64,000 nucleotides of DNA from JBOIBN01 sp050739575 (lineage in GTDB: Bacteria; Pseudomonadota; Gammaproteobacteria; JAKDMP01): assembly GCA_050739575.1 (NCBI GenBank), contig JBOIBN010000002.1, positions 15,371 to 79,370 of the forward strand, given 5' to 3'. The notes below the pieces were generated by a model. That model worked only from the letters and a program-made list of their open reading frames with translations. It was not told the DNA's origin and did no database searches. The translations under genes were made by a program, and so were the position numbers. Positions 8,656-16,255 of this stretch are shown here, one piece after another (within the stretch, counting starts at the first letter, position 1; every line of letters starts with the position of its first letter).

Positions 8656-10968
8656 TCAACGAAATAGGTGGACCTGAACGGCGACAAACGCCTGGCGTAT
8701 CTCGGGCACCGAGCCGAGCATGCGCTTGGCGTCGTTGGTGCCGCCATAGCGGATGCGCAGGAAATCGGGGAGTTTGTTCGGCGCCAGTTCGTCGATGCCA
8801 TGCGTTTGGTAGGCTTCGAGCACATAGTCGAGAAACGAGCGCATTTCCCTTTCGTAACCGCCAAGGCCGGTGGCTCGGGCCGCTTTGACGCGGTCGGCCC
8901 GCGCGAGTGGCGCCAGCTTGAAGCGCACGTAGGCCAACACGTCGAAGATGTCGCTGTGGGGCGCGTCGATCAGGCGCCGCATGTCTTCCAACCGTTCGGC
9001 GTCGTAGCCTATCTCAGCAAGCCGTTGTATGAAGGCTATGCGGCGCTCGGGGTCGCTCCATACGGCGCGCAGTTCATCCTCGGAGGTCACCAGCGTGCCA
9101 AGGTCGCCGAACAGTTGCGCCATGAATTCCTGCGCAGTAATGAGTTGGCCGTCGTGCGACCAGTAGCTCGTGGCTGCGATATAGCGGATCTGTCGCTCCT
9201 TGCCGTCGGCCAGCTTGACGACAATCTTCTCGGGGAGCGGCGTCTGGTCTTCTTCGATGCCATGCGCTAAACTCGTTGGCTCGGTTGAGGGTTTGCGCGG
9301 CCCACGCGACTCATCCGGCGGTAGCGGCTCGCCATCCCACTCCGGGTCACTGAAATGCTCGTAGGCGTGCACGAAATCGTAGATGGTGAAGAAGTGCTTG
9401 CCGTCAAACACCCGCGTGCCCCGGCCGATGATCTGCTTGAACTCGATCATGGACTTGATCGGGCGCATCAGCACGATATTGCGGATGTTGAGCGCGTCCA
9501 CGCCGGTGGACAGCTTTTGCGAGGTGGTGAGGATGGTCGGCAGCGTCTTTTCGTTGTCCTGAAACTCGCGCAAGTGCTGTTCGCCCAGCTTGCCGTCATC
9601 GGCGGTCACCCGCTCGCAGTAATGCGGGTCCGGGTTGATCTTGATCTGGTTGATGAAGTTGCGCACTCGCGCTGCATGGTCCTGGGTCGCGCAGAACACC
9701 AGCGTTTTCTGGCGCTGATCTATCTGGTCCATGAACTCCTGCACGCGGCTTTGCTCGCGTTCGTCAATGATGAGCTTGGTGTTGAAGTCGGCCTCGCTGT
9801 ACTCGCGTTCCGGGTCTATTTCCCCGCTCACGACTTCGTCGCCGTCGCTGTATTTGTAGGTATCGAGCGTGCTCGCCATCTGCCGCAGCTTGAACGGCGT
9901 CAGGAAGCCGTCGCCGATGCCTTCCTTCAATGCGTAGGTGTAAACGGGCTCACCGAAATAGGCATAGGTATCGGCGTTGGCGTCGCGCTTGGGCGTAGCG
10001 GTCATGCCGAGCTGCACTGCGGGCGAGAAATGTTCCAGGATGCCGCGCCAGGCGCTTTCGTCCTTCGCGCCGCCGCGGTGGCATTCGTCTATCACGATGA
10101 AGTCGAAGAAATCCGGTGGGTAACCTTCGAAGGTGAACTGCGGTTCTCCGCTTGCATCGGAGCCGGTCATGAAGGTCTGAAAGATGGTGAAGAACACGCT
10201 CGCGTTGGTGGGGATGCGGCCCTGCTTGCGAATCTCGTCCGGGCTGATGCGGCAAAGCGCATCGCTCGGAAAAGCGCTGAAGGTGTTGTAGGCCTGATCG
10301 GCCAGGATGTTGCGGTCGGCCAGAAACAGGATGCGCGGGCGACGCGTCGGCTGGCGCGACAGGTTCCACTGCGCATGGAACAGCTTCCAGGCAATCTGGA
10401 AGGCGATGGAGGTTTTGCCCGTGCCGGTGGCCAGCGTCAACAGGATGCGGTCTTCGCCCTGGGCGATGGCTTCCAGCACCGCGGTGATCGCGTTGTGTAT
10501 GTAGTAGCGCGGCTGCCACTTGCCGCCGTCGGTTTCGAAAGGCACCGCGCCGAATCGGTCGCGCCAGTCGTTGCCTTTTGGAAAGCAGCGGTCCCAAAGC
10601 TCTTGCGGCGTAGGGAAGGGCAGGGCATGATCGCCTTCGACACCGGACTGCATGTCGATGCCATACCAGCGCAGTCCGTTAGTCGAATAAGCGAAGCGAG
10701 CTTGCAGGCGGCTGGCGTAGTCCTTGGCTTGGCCAACACCGTCGGTATAGCCAAGACCCGCGCGCTTGGCTTCGATTACAGCGAGCTTGCGGTCGCGATA
10801 ACTCAGCACATAGTCTGCCGACAGCGGATTCACCCGCCCGCCGCCGGTAATCCGGCCGGGACAGATCATCTCGCGGCGAATCCGCGAGCCTTCCACCACG
10901 CCCCAGCCGGCCTCGCGGAGCACGGGGTCTATGCGGTTGGCACGGGTATCCGCTTCGGTTTCAGTCAT
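8656..10968 (-). CDS. hsdR: Type I restriction enzyme R subunit (EcoEI-like)
   Basis: This is the ATP-dependent translocase and nuclease subunit. With the start at ATG 10968 it has 770 residues, near the shorter EcoEI-type HsdR length. An N-terminal HSDR_N nuclease region carries D52 and E66-A-K68 (PD-(D/E)xK type). The SF2 helicase core has Walker A ATGTGKT (180-186) and the DEAD-box variant DECH (294-297), then LSTGVDALNIRNIVLMRPI and IGRGTR of motifs V-VI. The C-terminus resembles the EcoEI_R_C domain. The reading frame is intact. The start overlaps the stop of the PIN toxin gene by 8 bases, and an ATG at 10977 is an alternative. Its partner hsdM is broken (see 13561-14921). Confidence 0.92.
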   Translation of the reverse strand: MTETEADTRANRIDPVLREAGWGVVEGSRIRREMICPGRITGGGRVNPLSADYVLSYRDRKLAVIEAKRAGLGYTDGVGQAKDYASRLQARFAYSTNGLRWYGIDMQSGVEGDHALPFPTPQELWDRCFPKGNDWRDRFGAVPFETDGGKWQPRYYIHNAITAVLEAIAQGEDRILLTLATGTGKTSIAFQIAWKLFHAQWNLSRQPTRRPRILFLADRNILADQAYNTFSAFPSDALCRISPDEIRKQGRIPTNASVFFTIFQTFMTGSDASGEPQFTFEGYPPDFFDFIVIDECHRGGAKDESAWRGILEHFSPAVQLGMTATPKRDANADTYAYFGEPVYTYALKEGIGDGFLTPFKLRQMASTLDTYKYSDGDEVVSGEIDPEREYSEADFNTKLIIDEREQSRVQEFMDQIDQRQKTLVFCATQDHAARVRNFINQIKINPDPHYCERVTADDGKLGEQHLREFQDNEKTLPTILTTSQKLSTGVDALNIRNIVLMRPIKSMIEFKQIIGRGTRVFDGKHFFTIYDFVHAYEHFSDPEWDGEPLPPDESRGPRKPSTEPTSLAHGIEEDQTPLPEKIVVKLADGKERQIRYIAATSYWSHDGQLITAQEFMAQLFGDLGTLVTSEDELRAVWSDPERRIAFIQRLAEIGYDAERLEDMRRLIDAPHSDIFDVLAYVRFKLAPLARADRVKAARATGLGGYEREMRSFLDYVLEAYQTHGIDELAPNKLPDFLRIRYGGTNDAKRMLGSVPEIRQAFVAVQVHLFR

Positions 10969-11422
10969 CGCCGGCATAACGTGCTGTGGCTTCCTGCACC
11001 GTCCCGTGGTGCCAGGGGTTGAGCAGCGCAACGCCGGTTGCTTCGAAATCGGCCGTATTGCGTGTGACCACGGTCATGCCATGGACCAGCGCGGTTGCGG
11101 CAATCAGGGCATCCCGGTCAGGACGTGGGTCGGGCACGTGCAACCCGGCGCAACGCCGCGCCACGGCCTCGTCCACCGGCAGCACCCGTCCATCGAATTC
11201 CGAAACCACCTGCTCGTCCAACCATTGACGTAGCTGCATCCCTTGCTTGGCATCGCGGCGCTCCATGCGCAGTACGCCAATTTCCAGCTCCATCAAGGTC
11301 ACTGCCGACATAAAGCAGTTGGCTGTATCCACCCGGGACTGCCAGGCGGCAACGCGAGGATCCGCCTTCCCATCAGCTACTTTGCGGACTTCGGAAACGA
11401 CATTGGTGTCCAGCAGATACAT
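10961..11422 (-). CDS. PIN-domain toxin (VapC/FitB type)
   Basis: The 153-residue product begins MYLLDTNVVSEVRK, the usual start of FitB/VapC PIN-domain ribonucleases, with D5 as the first acidic ligand. Later acidic positions fit the fold: ELEIGV in the central helix and PDRDALIAATALVHG followed by VTRNTADFEATGV, where the last aspartates complete the Mg2+ site. Members usually cut tRNA or rRNA when freed from the antitoxin. The antitoxin gene ends 14 bases upstream on the same strand, giving the standard antitoxin-toxin order. The start at 11422 (ATG) is preferred to a TTG at 11431. Confidence 0.9.
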   Translation of the reverse strand: MYLLDTNVVSEVRKVADGKADPRVAAWQSRVDTANCFMSAVTLMELEIGVLRMERRDAKQGMQLRQWLDEQVVSEFDGRVLPVDEAVARRCAGLHVPDPRPDRDALIAATALVHGMTVVTRNTADFEATGVALLNPWHHGTVQEATARYAGDD

Positions 11423-11436
11423 GCATCGCAACCGGA

Positions 11437-11691
11437 TCAGTCGAAATCGGGGATGCGAAGGTGGATATTCGCCTTTGGCGGATCGAAATCGATGTCTGCC
11501 ATTCCGGGCATCGCCAGCGCTTCGGCCAGCGTGCGACGACCGCCGGTCAGGCGCTGGTACTCCGCGATGCTCAGCAGCACATGCGCGGGTTTGCCGCGAT
11601 CGGTAATGATCACCGGCCCCTGCGCGGCGGCCCGCTTGGCCCGGCCGATGTCCTGATTCAGCTCCCGGCTGGATACCGTGGTGATGGTCAT
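11437..11691 (-). CDS. Phd/YefM-family antitoxin of the PIN toxin
   Basis: The 84-residue protein has the Phd/YefM DNA-binding N-terminus (TVSSRELNQDIGRAKRAA, then GPVIITDRGKPAHVLLS) and an acidic, proline-containing C-terminus (DIDFDPPKANIHLRIPDFD) that should wrap and block the toxin. Start ATG 11691 follows GGAAG at a 5-base spacing; an upstream GTG at 11703 is possible. It should bind its own promoter and repress the pair. A poorly structured 204-base spacer separates it from the orphan antitoxin upstream. Confidence 0.88.
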   Translation of the reverse strand: MTITTVSSRELNQDIGRAKRAAAQGPVIITDRGKPAHVLLSIAEYQRLTGGRRTLAEALAMPGMADIDFDPPKANIHLRIPDFD

Positions 11692-11895
11692 GGGAACTTC
11701 CACTTGCGATGCAATATAGTTATGTTACTACATTCATTTTGGCTGTGCGCCCGATTTGTACCAGTGGTCCGAAAAGGCCGTCTCTGCGGGGCTCGGCGGA
11801 GATCGGCTTCGGTTTCTTGTATGCGTCAGGTCAACATCCAAGCCGGGTTTACCGTTCGCGAGACTGCCAGTAATCAGTGCGGCGGTGAAGGTGCG

Positions 11896-12111
11896 CTACC
11901 GGTACTTGGCAAACACGTCCTCAGCCGGGATAGACTCAATTTCTCCTCGCTCATGGGCTTCGACGCGGGCATCTGCCTCTTGTGCCCACGCGGCATCAAT
12001 TTCGGGGTTGGGAACGTCCAGACTCAGAAGAATCTGCTCGGCAACCGCCGCTCGCTCGGATGCCTTGAGTTTTAGTGCCTGATTGATTACGGATGCGGTT
12101 GAGTCAGACAT
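11896..12111 (-). CDS. Orphan addiction-module antitoxin (TIGR02574-like)
   Basis: This 71-residue protein starts MSDSTASVINQALKLKASER and contains LLSLDVPNPEIDAAWAQEAD, the hallmark of the small 'addiction module component' antitoxins paired with RelE/ParE toxins. AGGTGA lies 7 bases before the ATG at 12111. A toxin gene normally follows directly, but the 204 bases after its stop (11692-11895) contain no RelE/ParE-like frame: the longest minus-strand frame there has no start codon and no toxin motif. It therefore appears to have lost its partner, or to act elsewhere. Confidence 0.78.
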   Translation of the reverse strand: MSDSTASVINQALKLKASERAAVAEQILLSLDVPNPEIDAAWAQEADARVEAHERGEIESIPAEDVFAKYR

Positions 12112-12184
12112 GAATATCACCTATATATCCAACTATCAAGATCATAGCACGGTGGCCGCGGGGCGAACTCGGATTCCGTGCCAC

Positions 12185-13564
12185 TCAGGTCAGCTCACCG
12201 GCGAAGGCTTTTTGCAGGATGGATTGACGGAGGTCGGCGATGTCCGAGAGTTTCGTTTGATACCGGCTTTCTAGGTGACTTGATTCATTCCCAATCGCAC
12301 TCAGTGTATTGCAAATCTCTTTTTGTCGATCCCGCGAAGGATGGCAGATATGGAATGCCTTTACCTCCGGGAAGTAAATAGTTTGATGCACCGAACCGCT
12401 TGCAAATTCGCGGATTTTATCCCCTTGGGCGAGCAAAAGAAACTTCAGAAAATCGGGTTCTAGATGATCACCGCATATCCAATTCACGAAATCCTGACTT
12501 GTTGCCATGTCGCGGCCCATTACTACGACATAACCTACCGAGGCAGTGCGAGAAAGGCAGACGGTTCCCTTCGGCAGGATGCGAGCGCTGGAATTAGCGA
12601 TACCTCGCTGATTCGTCTGCTCTCGGGTCGAGAAAATTTTGCCCCCATGATGATCGCCTGCATCGCGTATCCCGATCCATCCAATGTCGCCGCCCCAATA
12701 TTCCGGATGCTTTCTGCTAGGAGTGTGTCCACTTTCAAGCCGTGCCATATCAGATAATGGCGACCAGACCCAGCCTGGCCGCGCCTCGACGTGTGGGCGG
12801 AGAACAGACAAGGAATAATTGCCTTCAATCGGACGAGTTGTTGCGCCGCGTCCACCGGTTTGTGTTTGCGCTTTGGATCGCTTTGACTGGGCACGTTTTG
12901 TGGTGATCAACTGTACAAGAGGCGCTGTATCAGAAAGCCATTTACGAGAGTCGTTTGAGAAAACGTCACGAAGTGCGCTCAGAAAGAACCCCTGCGCGTC
13001 CGCCAGATTGGCCTCGGCATCGGCGCGGGCGCGGTCGAGGGCGGCGAAGATCTGATCGAGCACCGCAACAATCCGCTTTTGCTCCTCCAGTGGGGGGAGC
13101 GGGATGAATATGTTGCCAATGATTACCAAGGTCAGCGACGGATATTTGTGGTCTTGGATCAGGTCCTGCGCCTTTACAGTAGACAGGTAATAAAGCAGGT
13201 AGCGCGGTTCGGCCACATCTTGTCGCGCTGTTATCGTAGCGAGATGACTTGAGACATATCCATCAACGGACATCTCGACTCGATGGTTGAGAAAAGTGGA
13301 AGCTCCGCTCTTCGGCATCAAGACAGTTCCGGCGGGGACCAGTCGGAGCTTGGAAATTCCATCGTCGTTGAGAAGATCGGAGGCTCCATCGATATTGCCG
13401 AACCTGACTCGACCAACGTCCGACGTGCGAATAAAAGGATATATACCGTTCTCGAAGAGCTCTTTTTTCTGAGGAGCTGAATTTCCTGCCCCAATATGCG
13501 CGGCATCTTTCAGCAAAACGGACTTCCATTCCCGTTGACTAGCGATGGCAGCGGTGCTGTTCAC
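12185..13564 (-). CDS. hsdS: Type I restriction specificity subunit S
   Basis: The 459-residue protein is the target-recognition subunit. It has two half-repeats: TRD1 (about 10-150) followed by the conserved helix with PLPPLEEQKRIVAVLDQIFAAL, then TRD2 (about 255-400, beginning WVWSPLSDMARLESGHTP) and a C-terminal helix ending ILQKAFAGEL. This two-TRD layout defines a bipartite recognition sequence. The start is GTG 13564, overlapping the hsdM stop by 4 bases (GTGA), so S is coupled to M. The recognition sequence cannot be read from the protein by eye. The frame is intact. Confidence 0.92.
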   Translation of the reverse strand: MNSTAAIASQREWKSVLLKDAAHIGAGNSAPQKKELFENGIYPFIRTSDVGRVRFGNIDGASDLLNDDGISKLRLVPAGTVLMPKSGASTFLNHRVEMSVDGYVSSHLATITARQDVAEPRYLLYYLSTVKAQDLIQDHKYPSLTLVIIGNIFIPLPPLEEQKRIVAVLDQIFAALDRARADAEANLADAQGFFLSALRDVFSNDSRKWLSDTAPLVQLITTKRAQSKRSKAQTQTGGRGATTRPIEGNYSLSVLRPHVEARPGWVWSPLSDMARLESGHTPSRKHPEYWGGDIGWIGIRDAGDHHGGKIFSTREQTNQRGIANSSARILPKGTVCLSRTASVGYVVVMGRDMATSQDFVNWICGDHLEPDFLKFLLLAQGDKIREFASGSVHQTIYFPEVKAFHICHPSRDRQKEICNTLSAIGNESSHLESRYQTKLSDIADLRQSILQKAFAGELT

Positions 13565-14921
13565 AACATATCCCGAATACCCTTAAGAATCTTCGCCGTC
13601 TCGGCATCGCGCGCCAGCATGTCCTTGATGATCTGCTCCGGTTCACGCGACGGCGTTGCCTCGGGGGCGTTGGGGTTTTTGACCGACAGGTTCCACGTCG
13701 TCTTGTCGATGTCGGCGGCCTGCACGGTCCAGCTTTGCGGGCTGTCGGCTTTCTTTGGTTGCAGCTTCACGAACTCGGCCAGGTCGTTGTCGTTGAGCGG
13801 GTTGGTTTTGCCCAGGCTGCGACCCGGATCGAGCTGGTAGTACCAGATCTTGCGCGTCTTCGATCCTTTCTCGAAGAACAGCACCACGGTCTTGACGCCC
13901 GCGCCCTGGAAGGTGCCGCCGGGGCAGTCGAGTACGGTGTGCAGCTTGCAGGTGGTGAGCAGTTCCTTGCGCAGGGCGACGCTGGCGTTGTCGGTGTTGC
14001 TGAGGAAGGTGTTCTTGATGACCACGGCGCCACGCCCGCCGGCCCTGAGCTTGCGCATGAAGTGCTGCAGAAACAGGTAGGCCGTCTCGCCGGACTTGAT
14101 GGGGAAGTTGTGCTGCACCTCCTTGCGTTCGCCGCCGCCGAAGGGCGGATTGGCGAGAACAATGTCGTGGCGGCCGCGCTCGGCGATGTCTATGACGTTT
14201 TCGGTGAGCGTGTTGGTGTGGCGGATGGACGGCGCGTCGATGCCGTGCAGCACCATGTTCATCACGCCGATGACGTAAGCCAGGGATTTCTTTTCCTGGC
14301 CGTAGAAGGTGCGGCGCTGTAGCTGTTTCCACTGCGAGGCGGAAAGATCGCCGCGGCGCAGATATTCCCAGGCCTCGCAGAGAAACCCGGCGGAGCCGCA
14401 GGCGCCGTCGTAGATGGTCTCGCCGATTTGCGGGGCCGTGACTTTGACCATGGCGCGGATCAGCGGGCGCGGCGTGTAGTACTCGCCGCCATTGCGCCCG
14501 GCGTTGCCCATGCGCTTAATGCGGGTTTCGTACAGGTCTGATTGATGACTTCGGAGAAGATTTCGCCGATCTTGTATTCGAGCGTATCCGCGTGCTCGGC
14601 GCTTTCGTGGAACTTCTTCAGGTAGGGGAACAGTTTGCCGTTGATGAACTCGATCAGATCTTCACCGGTCAGCGCGGCGTGGTGATCGAATTCGCCGTCC
14701 TTTTTGGGCGCTGCCCAGGTATGCCAGCGGTAGGGTATGTCGAGGATCGGCGTGTACTCGCGGCTTTCCAGTTGGGCGTTGTCCTCGCGCTCGGTTTCCA
14801 GATCGTCCAGGTACTTCAGAAACAGCAGCCACGAGGTCTGCTCAGCGTAATCGAGTTCCGAGGCGAGCCCCTCGTCGTTACGCATGACCTTGTCGATATT
14901 ATTGAACGCGTTTTCAAACAT
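13561..14921 (-). pseudogene. hsdM: Type I DNA methyltransferase subunit M, broken by internal deletion and frameshift
   Basis: Two overlapping frames together make one HsdM. The 5' part (14921-14460) encodes the N-terminal helical domain from MFENAFNNIDKVMRN to GEIFSEV, then runs out of frame. The 3' part (from ATG 14511 or upstream in that frame) reads SDLYETRIKRMGNAGRNGG and carries the N6-adenine methylase motifs I (DGACGSAGF) and IV (LANPPFGG). Compared with my memory of this family, about 30 residues between the domains are missing, roughly 88 bases, not a multiple of three. Both ends are otherwise well conserved. It could be a true null allele, a split protein, or an assembly error. 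Without M, the system cannot methylate. Confidence 0.85.
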
Positions 14922-15011
14922 TTTGACGATTACCTATCCACAACAACAGCGTTCGTTGGATCGAGTCTGTTGGAGGTTCGGTAGGCGGTCATTTCTTGTA
15001 TCCTCCCATAA

Positions 15012-15040
15012 AGCGGCCCCGGCTTGAAACCGGGGCCGCT
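15012..15040 (-). terminator. Terminator hairpin downstream of ssrA
   Basis: A perfect 11-bp GC-rich stem (15012-15022 with 15030-15040, 7-base loop) lies 4 bases after the CCA end of tmRNA on the minus strand and is followed by TTTAT. This is the expected place for the ssrA intrinsic terminator, although the T run is short. Confidence 0.75.
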
Positions 15041-15060
15041 GGTTGGTGGAGGCGGGGGGA

Positions 15061-15317
15061 CAGCTGGTTCCATATCTTTCGATATGGGCCGGACTATTCC
15101 TTCACCTGTCGTGTCCCGACAGGGGAGGGCGTTTGTGGGCCTGCAGCCCACCCTAGTACTCCATGGAGCGTTGCTCTTCAGGAGCCTATGAGTCTCTAGC
15201 CGGCTTACTGGTTTCCCATTCACCGGACGGCGTTGGCATAGAACCCTTGCTCCTTAGCGTTCACCGTATGAGCCCTCTTTTCCAACGGGGATCGCTCCCC
15301 GTGGCGACCGTCTTCCA
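15061..15317 (-). other. Group I intron in the tmRNA T-loop (257 nt, no ORF)
   Basis: The insert ends in G (15061) and the upstream exon ends in U (15318), as in group I introns. P1 can form between exon/intron CGAUU and GGUCG shortly inside the intron, placing the splice-site U against G. P10 can form between intron GGA (15316-15314) and exon UCC. Core signatures are visible in order: GGGAAACC (P/Q region), AGAGACU (15197-15191, 5' strand of P7) and GGAAUAGUCC (15100-15091, 3' strand of P7; GACU pairs AGUC). P8 (15105-15123, 7 bp) and a P9 hairpin with a GAAA tetraloop (15070-15087, 7 bp) flank it. A further 6-bp hairpin lies at 15135-15151. No homing endonuclease fits. Splicing is inferred, not shown. 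Confidence 0.87.
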
Positions 15318-15549
15318 ATCGAACCCCCGTCCGCGAGCCCTCCGCCGTCGGCTCTACATGCTTATCCCGGTCTATTTATCTTGTCGCGTGCTACCCGACG
15401 GGCAGGGAAAACACGTGACCAGTCCGACTTGGTTTTAGCGGCAGTAGTCCGGACCCCTGCCACCGCGATTCTGCGAGATGCGACCCCTGAGACGGACCCG
15501 AAGATCCTCCGGACGCGCAGACGCGGCTCCGGTCAAGGGCTGGCGGGGC

Positions 15550-15597
15550 TTAAGCCGCCAGTGCGTAGCTGTTGTTGTTCGCAGCTATTGCGTTTGC
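15550..15597 (-). other. tmRNA tag reading frame, peptide ANAIAANNNSYALAA
   Basis: From the resume codon GCA (15597-15595) the frame encodes ANAIAANNNSYALAA followed by TAA (15552-15550). The C-terminal YALAA matches the ClpXP/ClpAP degron of proteobacterial tags (E. coli ANDENYALAA). The tag is longer than the usual 10 residues by five, with an Ala/Asn-rich insertion. Confidence 0.9.
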
Positions 15598-15686
15598 AGT
15601 CTGATTTACGAGGGGACTGCACCTCGGCATGCACCTCGGGTTTCGCGACCCACGTCGAAACCTGGTCGCCCCCATGGTCCTTTGTC

Positions 15687-15715
15687 ATTATGCGGGCGCG
15701 GGCTGGACTTATCAA
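15687..15715 (-). promoter_or_regulatory. ssrA promoter (sigma70 type)
   Basis: On the minus strand TTGATA (15715-15710) and CATAAT (15692-15687) are separated by exactly 17 bases, each one or two bases from consensus, and lie 13 bases before the processed 5' end of tmRNA. A short 5' leader would be trimmed by RNase P. Confidence 0.75.
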
Positions 15716-15763
15716 GCCGCGGGAGCGCCGGCGAGGTCTGCACGATGAAGAATGGCCGGGCGT

Positions 15764-16204
15764 TCAGGCCGGCCAGTTGCCAGTCCGGATCATCTCCGCG
15801 AGTTCGCCGTAGCGTGCCGAAAGCTGGCGCGCGGCTTTCGAATCCAGCAATGCTTCTGCCGCCGCGTTCCAGTTGCGTGCGGCGAGCGCCGCGATGGTGT
15901 TGTGGAATCCGAGCAATTCCGCGATGCCCAGGTTATAGGCCGCATCCACGACGGCTGCCTGGCGGACGTTGTCGAGCGCGGCAAACCAGGGATATTGCAT
16001 CAGCGTCGCGACGTAGCCGTCGGTGTCGGCGTGAAAGAGCGTTTCCAGCGCCGATCGTTGCAGGTTCTGGTCGAGACGGGTGCCGATGCCGATCGTCGGA
16101 TGCCCTTCGACGGCGTAACCGGGCACGATGGCTTTGCCCGTCGCGTCGTCATAAACGTGGGCGACGTAGCCCTCGTGACTTTCGATCAGTTGGTAGATAT
16201 CTAT
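15764..16204 (-). CDS. Phage-type (T4/GH24-like) lysozyme with apparent AUA start
   Basis: The frame encodes a T4-type muramidase: IESHEGYV carries the catalytic Glu, VYDD the catalytic Asp and GHPTIGIGT the Thr. The first conventional start (GTG 16126) lies after the Glu and Asp and would remove the active site. Further upstream in frame there is no ATG, GTG or TTG before a stop; instead GGAGGGAGG (16218-16210) sits 5 bases before ATA 16204, where the family's N-terminus should begin. From there the protein has 146 residues. It has no signal peptide and no holin or phage genes beside it. It may be a domesticated phage gene, a gene with a mutated start codon, or one using a rare AUA start. 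Confidence 0.72.
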   Translation of the reverse strand: MDIYQLIESHEGYVAHVYDDATGKAIVPGYAVEGHPTIGIGTRLDQNLQRSALETLFHADTDGYVATLMQYPWFAALDNVRQAAVVDAAYNLGIAELLGFHNTIAALAARNWNAAAEALLDSKAARQLSARYGELAEMIRTGNWPA

Positions 16205-16209
16205 CGCAG

Positions 16210-16218
16210 CCTCCCTCC
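16210..16218 (-). promoter_or_regulatory. Strong ribosome binding site before the AUA codon
   Basis: GGAGGGAGG on the minus strand contains two overlapping Shine-Dalgarno matches (GGAGG), 5 and 9 bases before the ATA at 16204-16202. No ATG/GTG/TTG follows at usable spacing in the lysozyme frame, which is why the start is taken as ATA. Confidence 0.6.
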
Positions 16219-16255
16219 AACTCCGTGCGCGAAGGGACGAATAATTCAGACTTTC

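Larger units (their letters stand above)
15044..15673 (-). ncRNA. ssrA: tmRNA (ssrA), interrupted by a group I intron
   Basis: Transfer-messenger RNA rescues stalled ribosomes with SmpB and tags the nascent protein. The 5' end GGGGGCGA (from 15673) pairs with the 3' CGCCUCC-ACCA (to 15044) as a 7-bp acceptor stem with one G-U pair, and the CCA is encoded. The typical 5' segment (GGUUUCGACGUGGG), a tag reading frame (15597-15550) and pseudoknot-forming sequences follow. The T-arm is split: GGGGGUUCGAU at 15328-15318 and UCCCCC at 15060-15055 are separated by 257 bases. Joined, they give a 5-bp stem and a 7-base UUCGAUU loop. The mature RNA would be 373 nt, close to E. coli tmRNA. The gene has its own promoter and terminator. 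Confidence 0.93.

Noticed and set aside
9355..11022. 555-residue plus-strand open frame opposite hsdR
   Set aside because: Mirror frame of a well-supported HsdR; no recognisable protein motif.
11692..11895. Possible toxin partner of the orphan antitoxin
   Set aside because: The best minus-strand frame there has no start codon and does not resemble RelE or ParE; the region was left as non-coding.
14930..15223. Minus-strand frame of 97 residues over the ssrA 3' region
   Set aside because: It overlaps the intron, the tmRNA 3' end and the terminator, and has no protein motif; the RNA gene explains the sequence.
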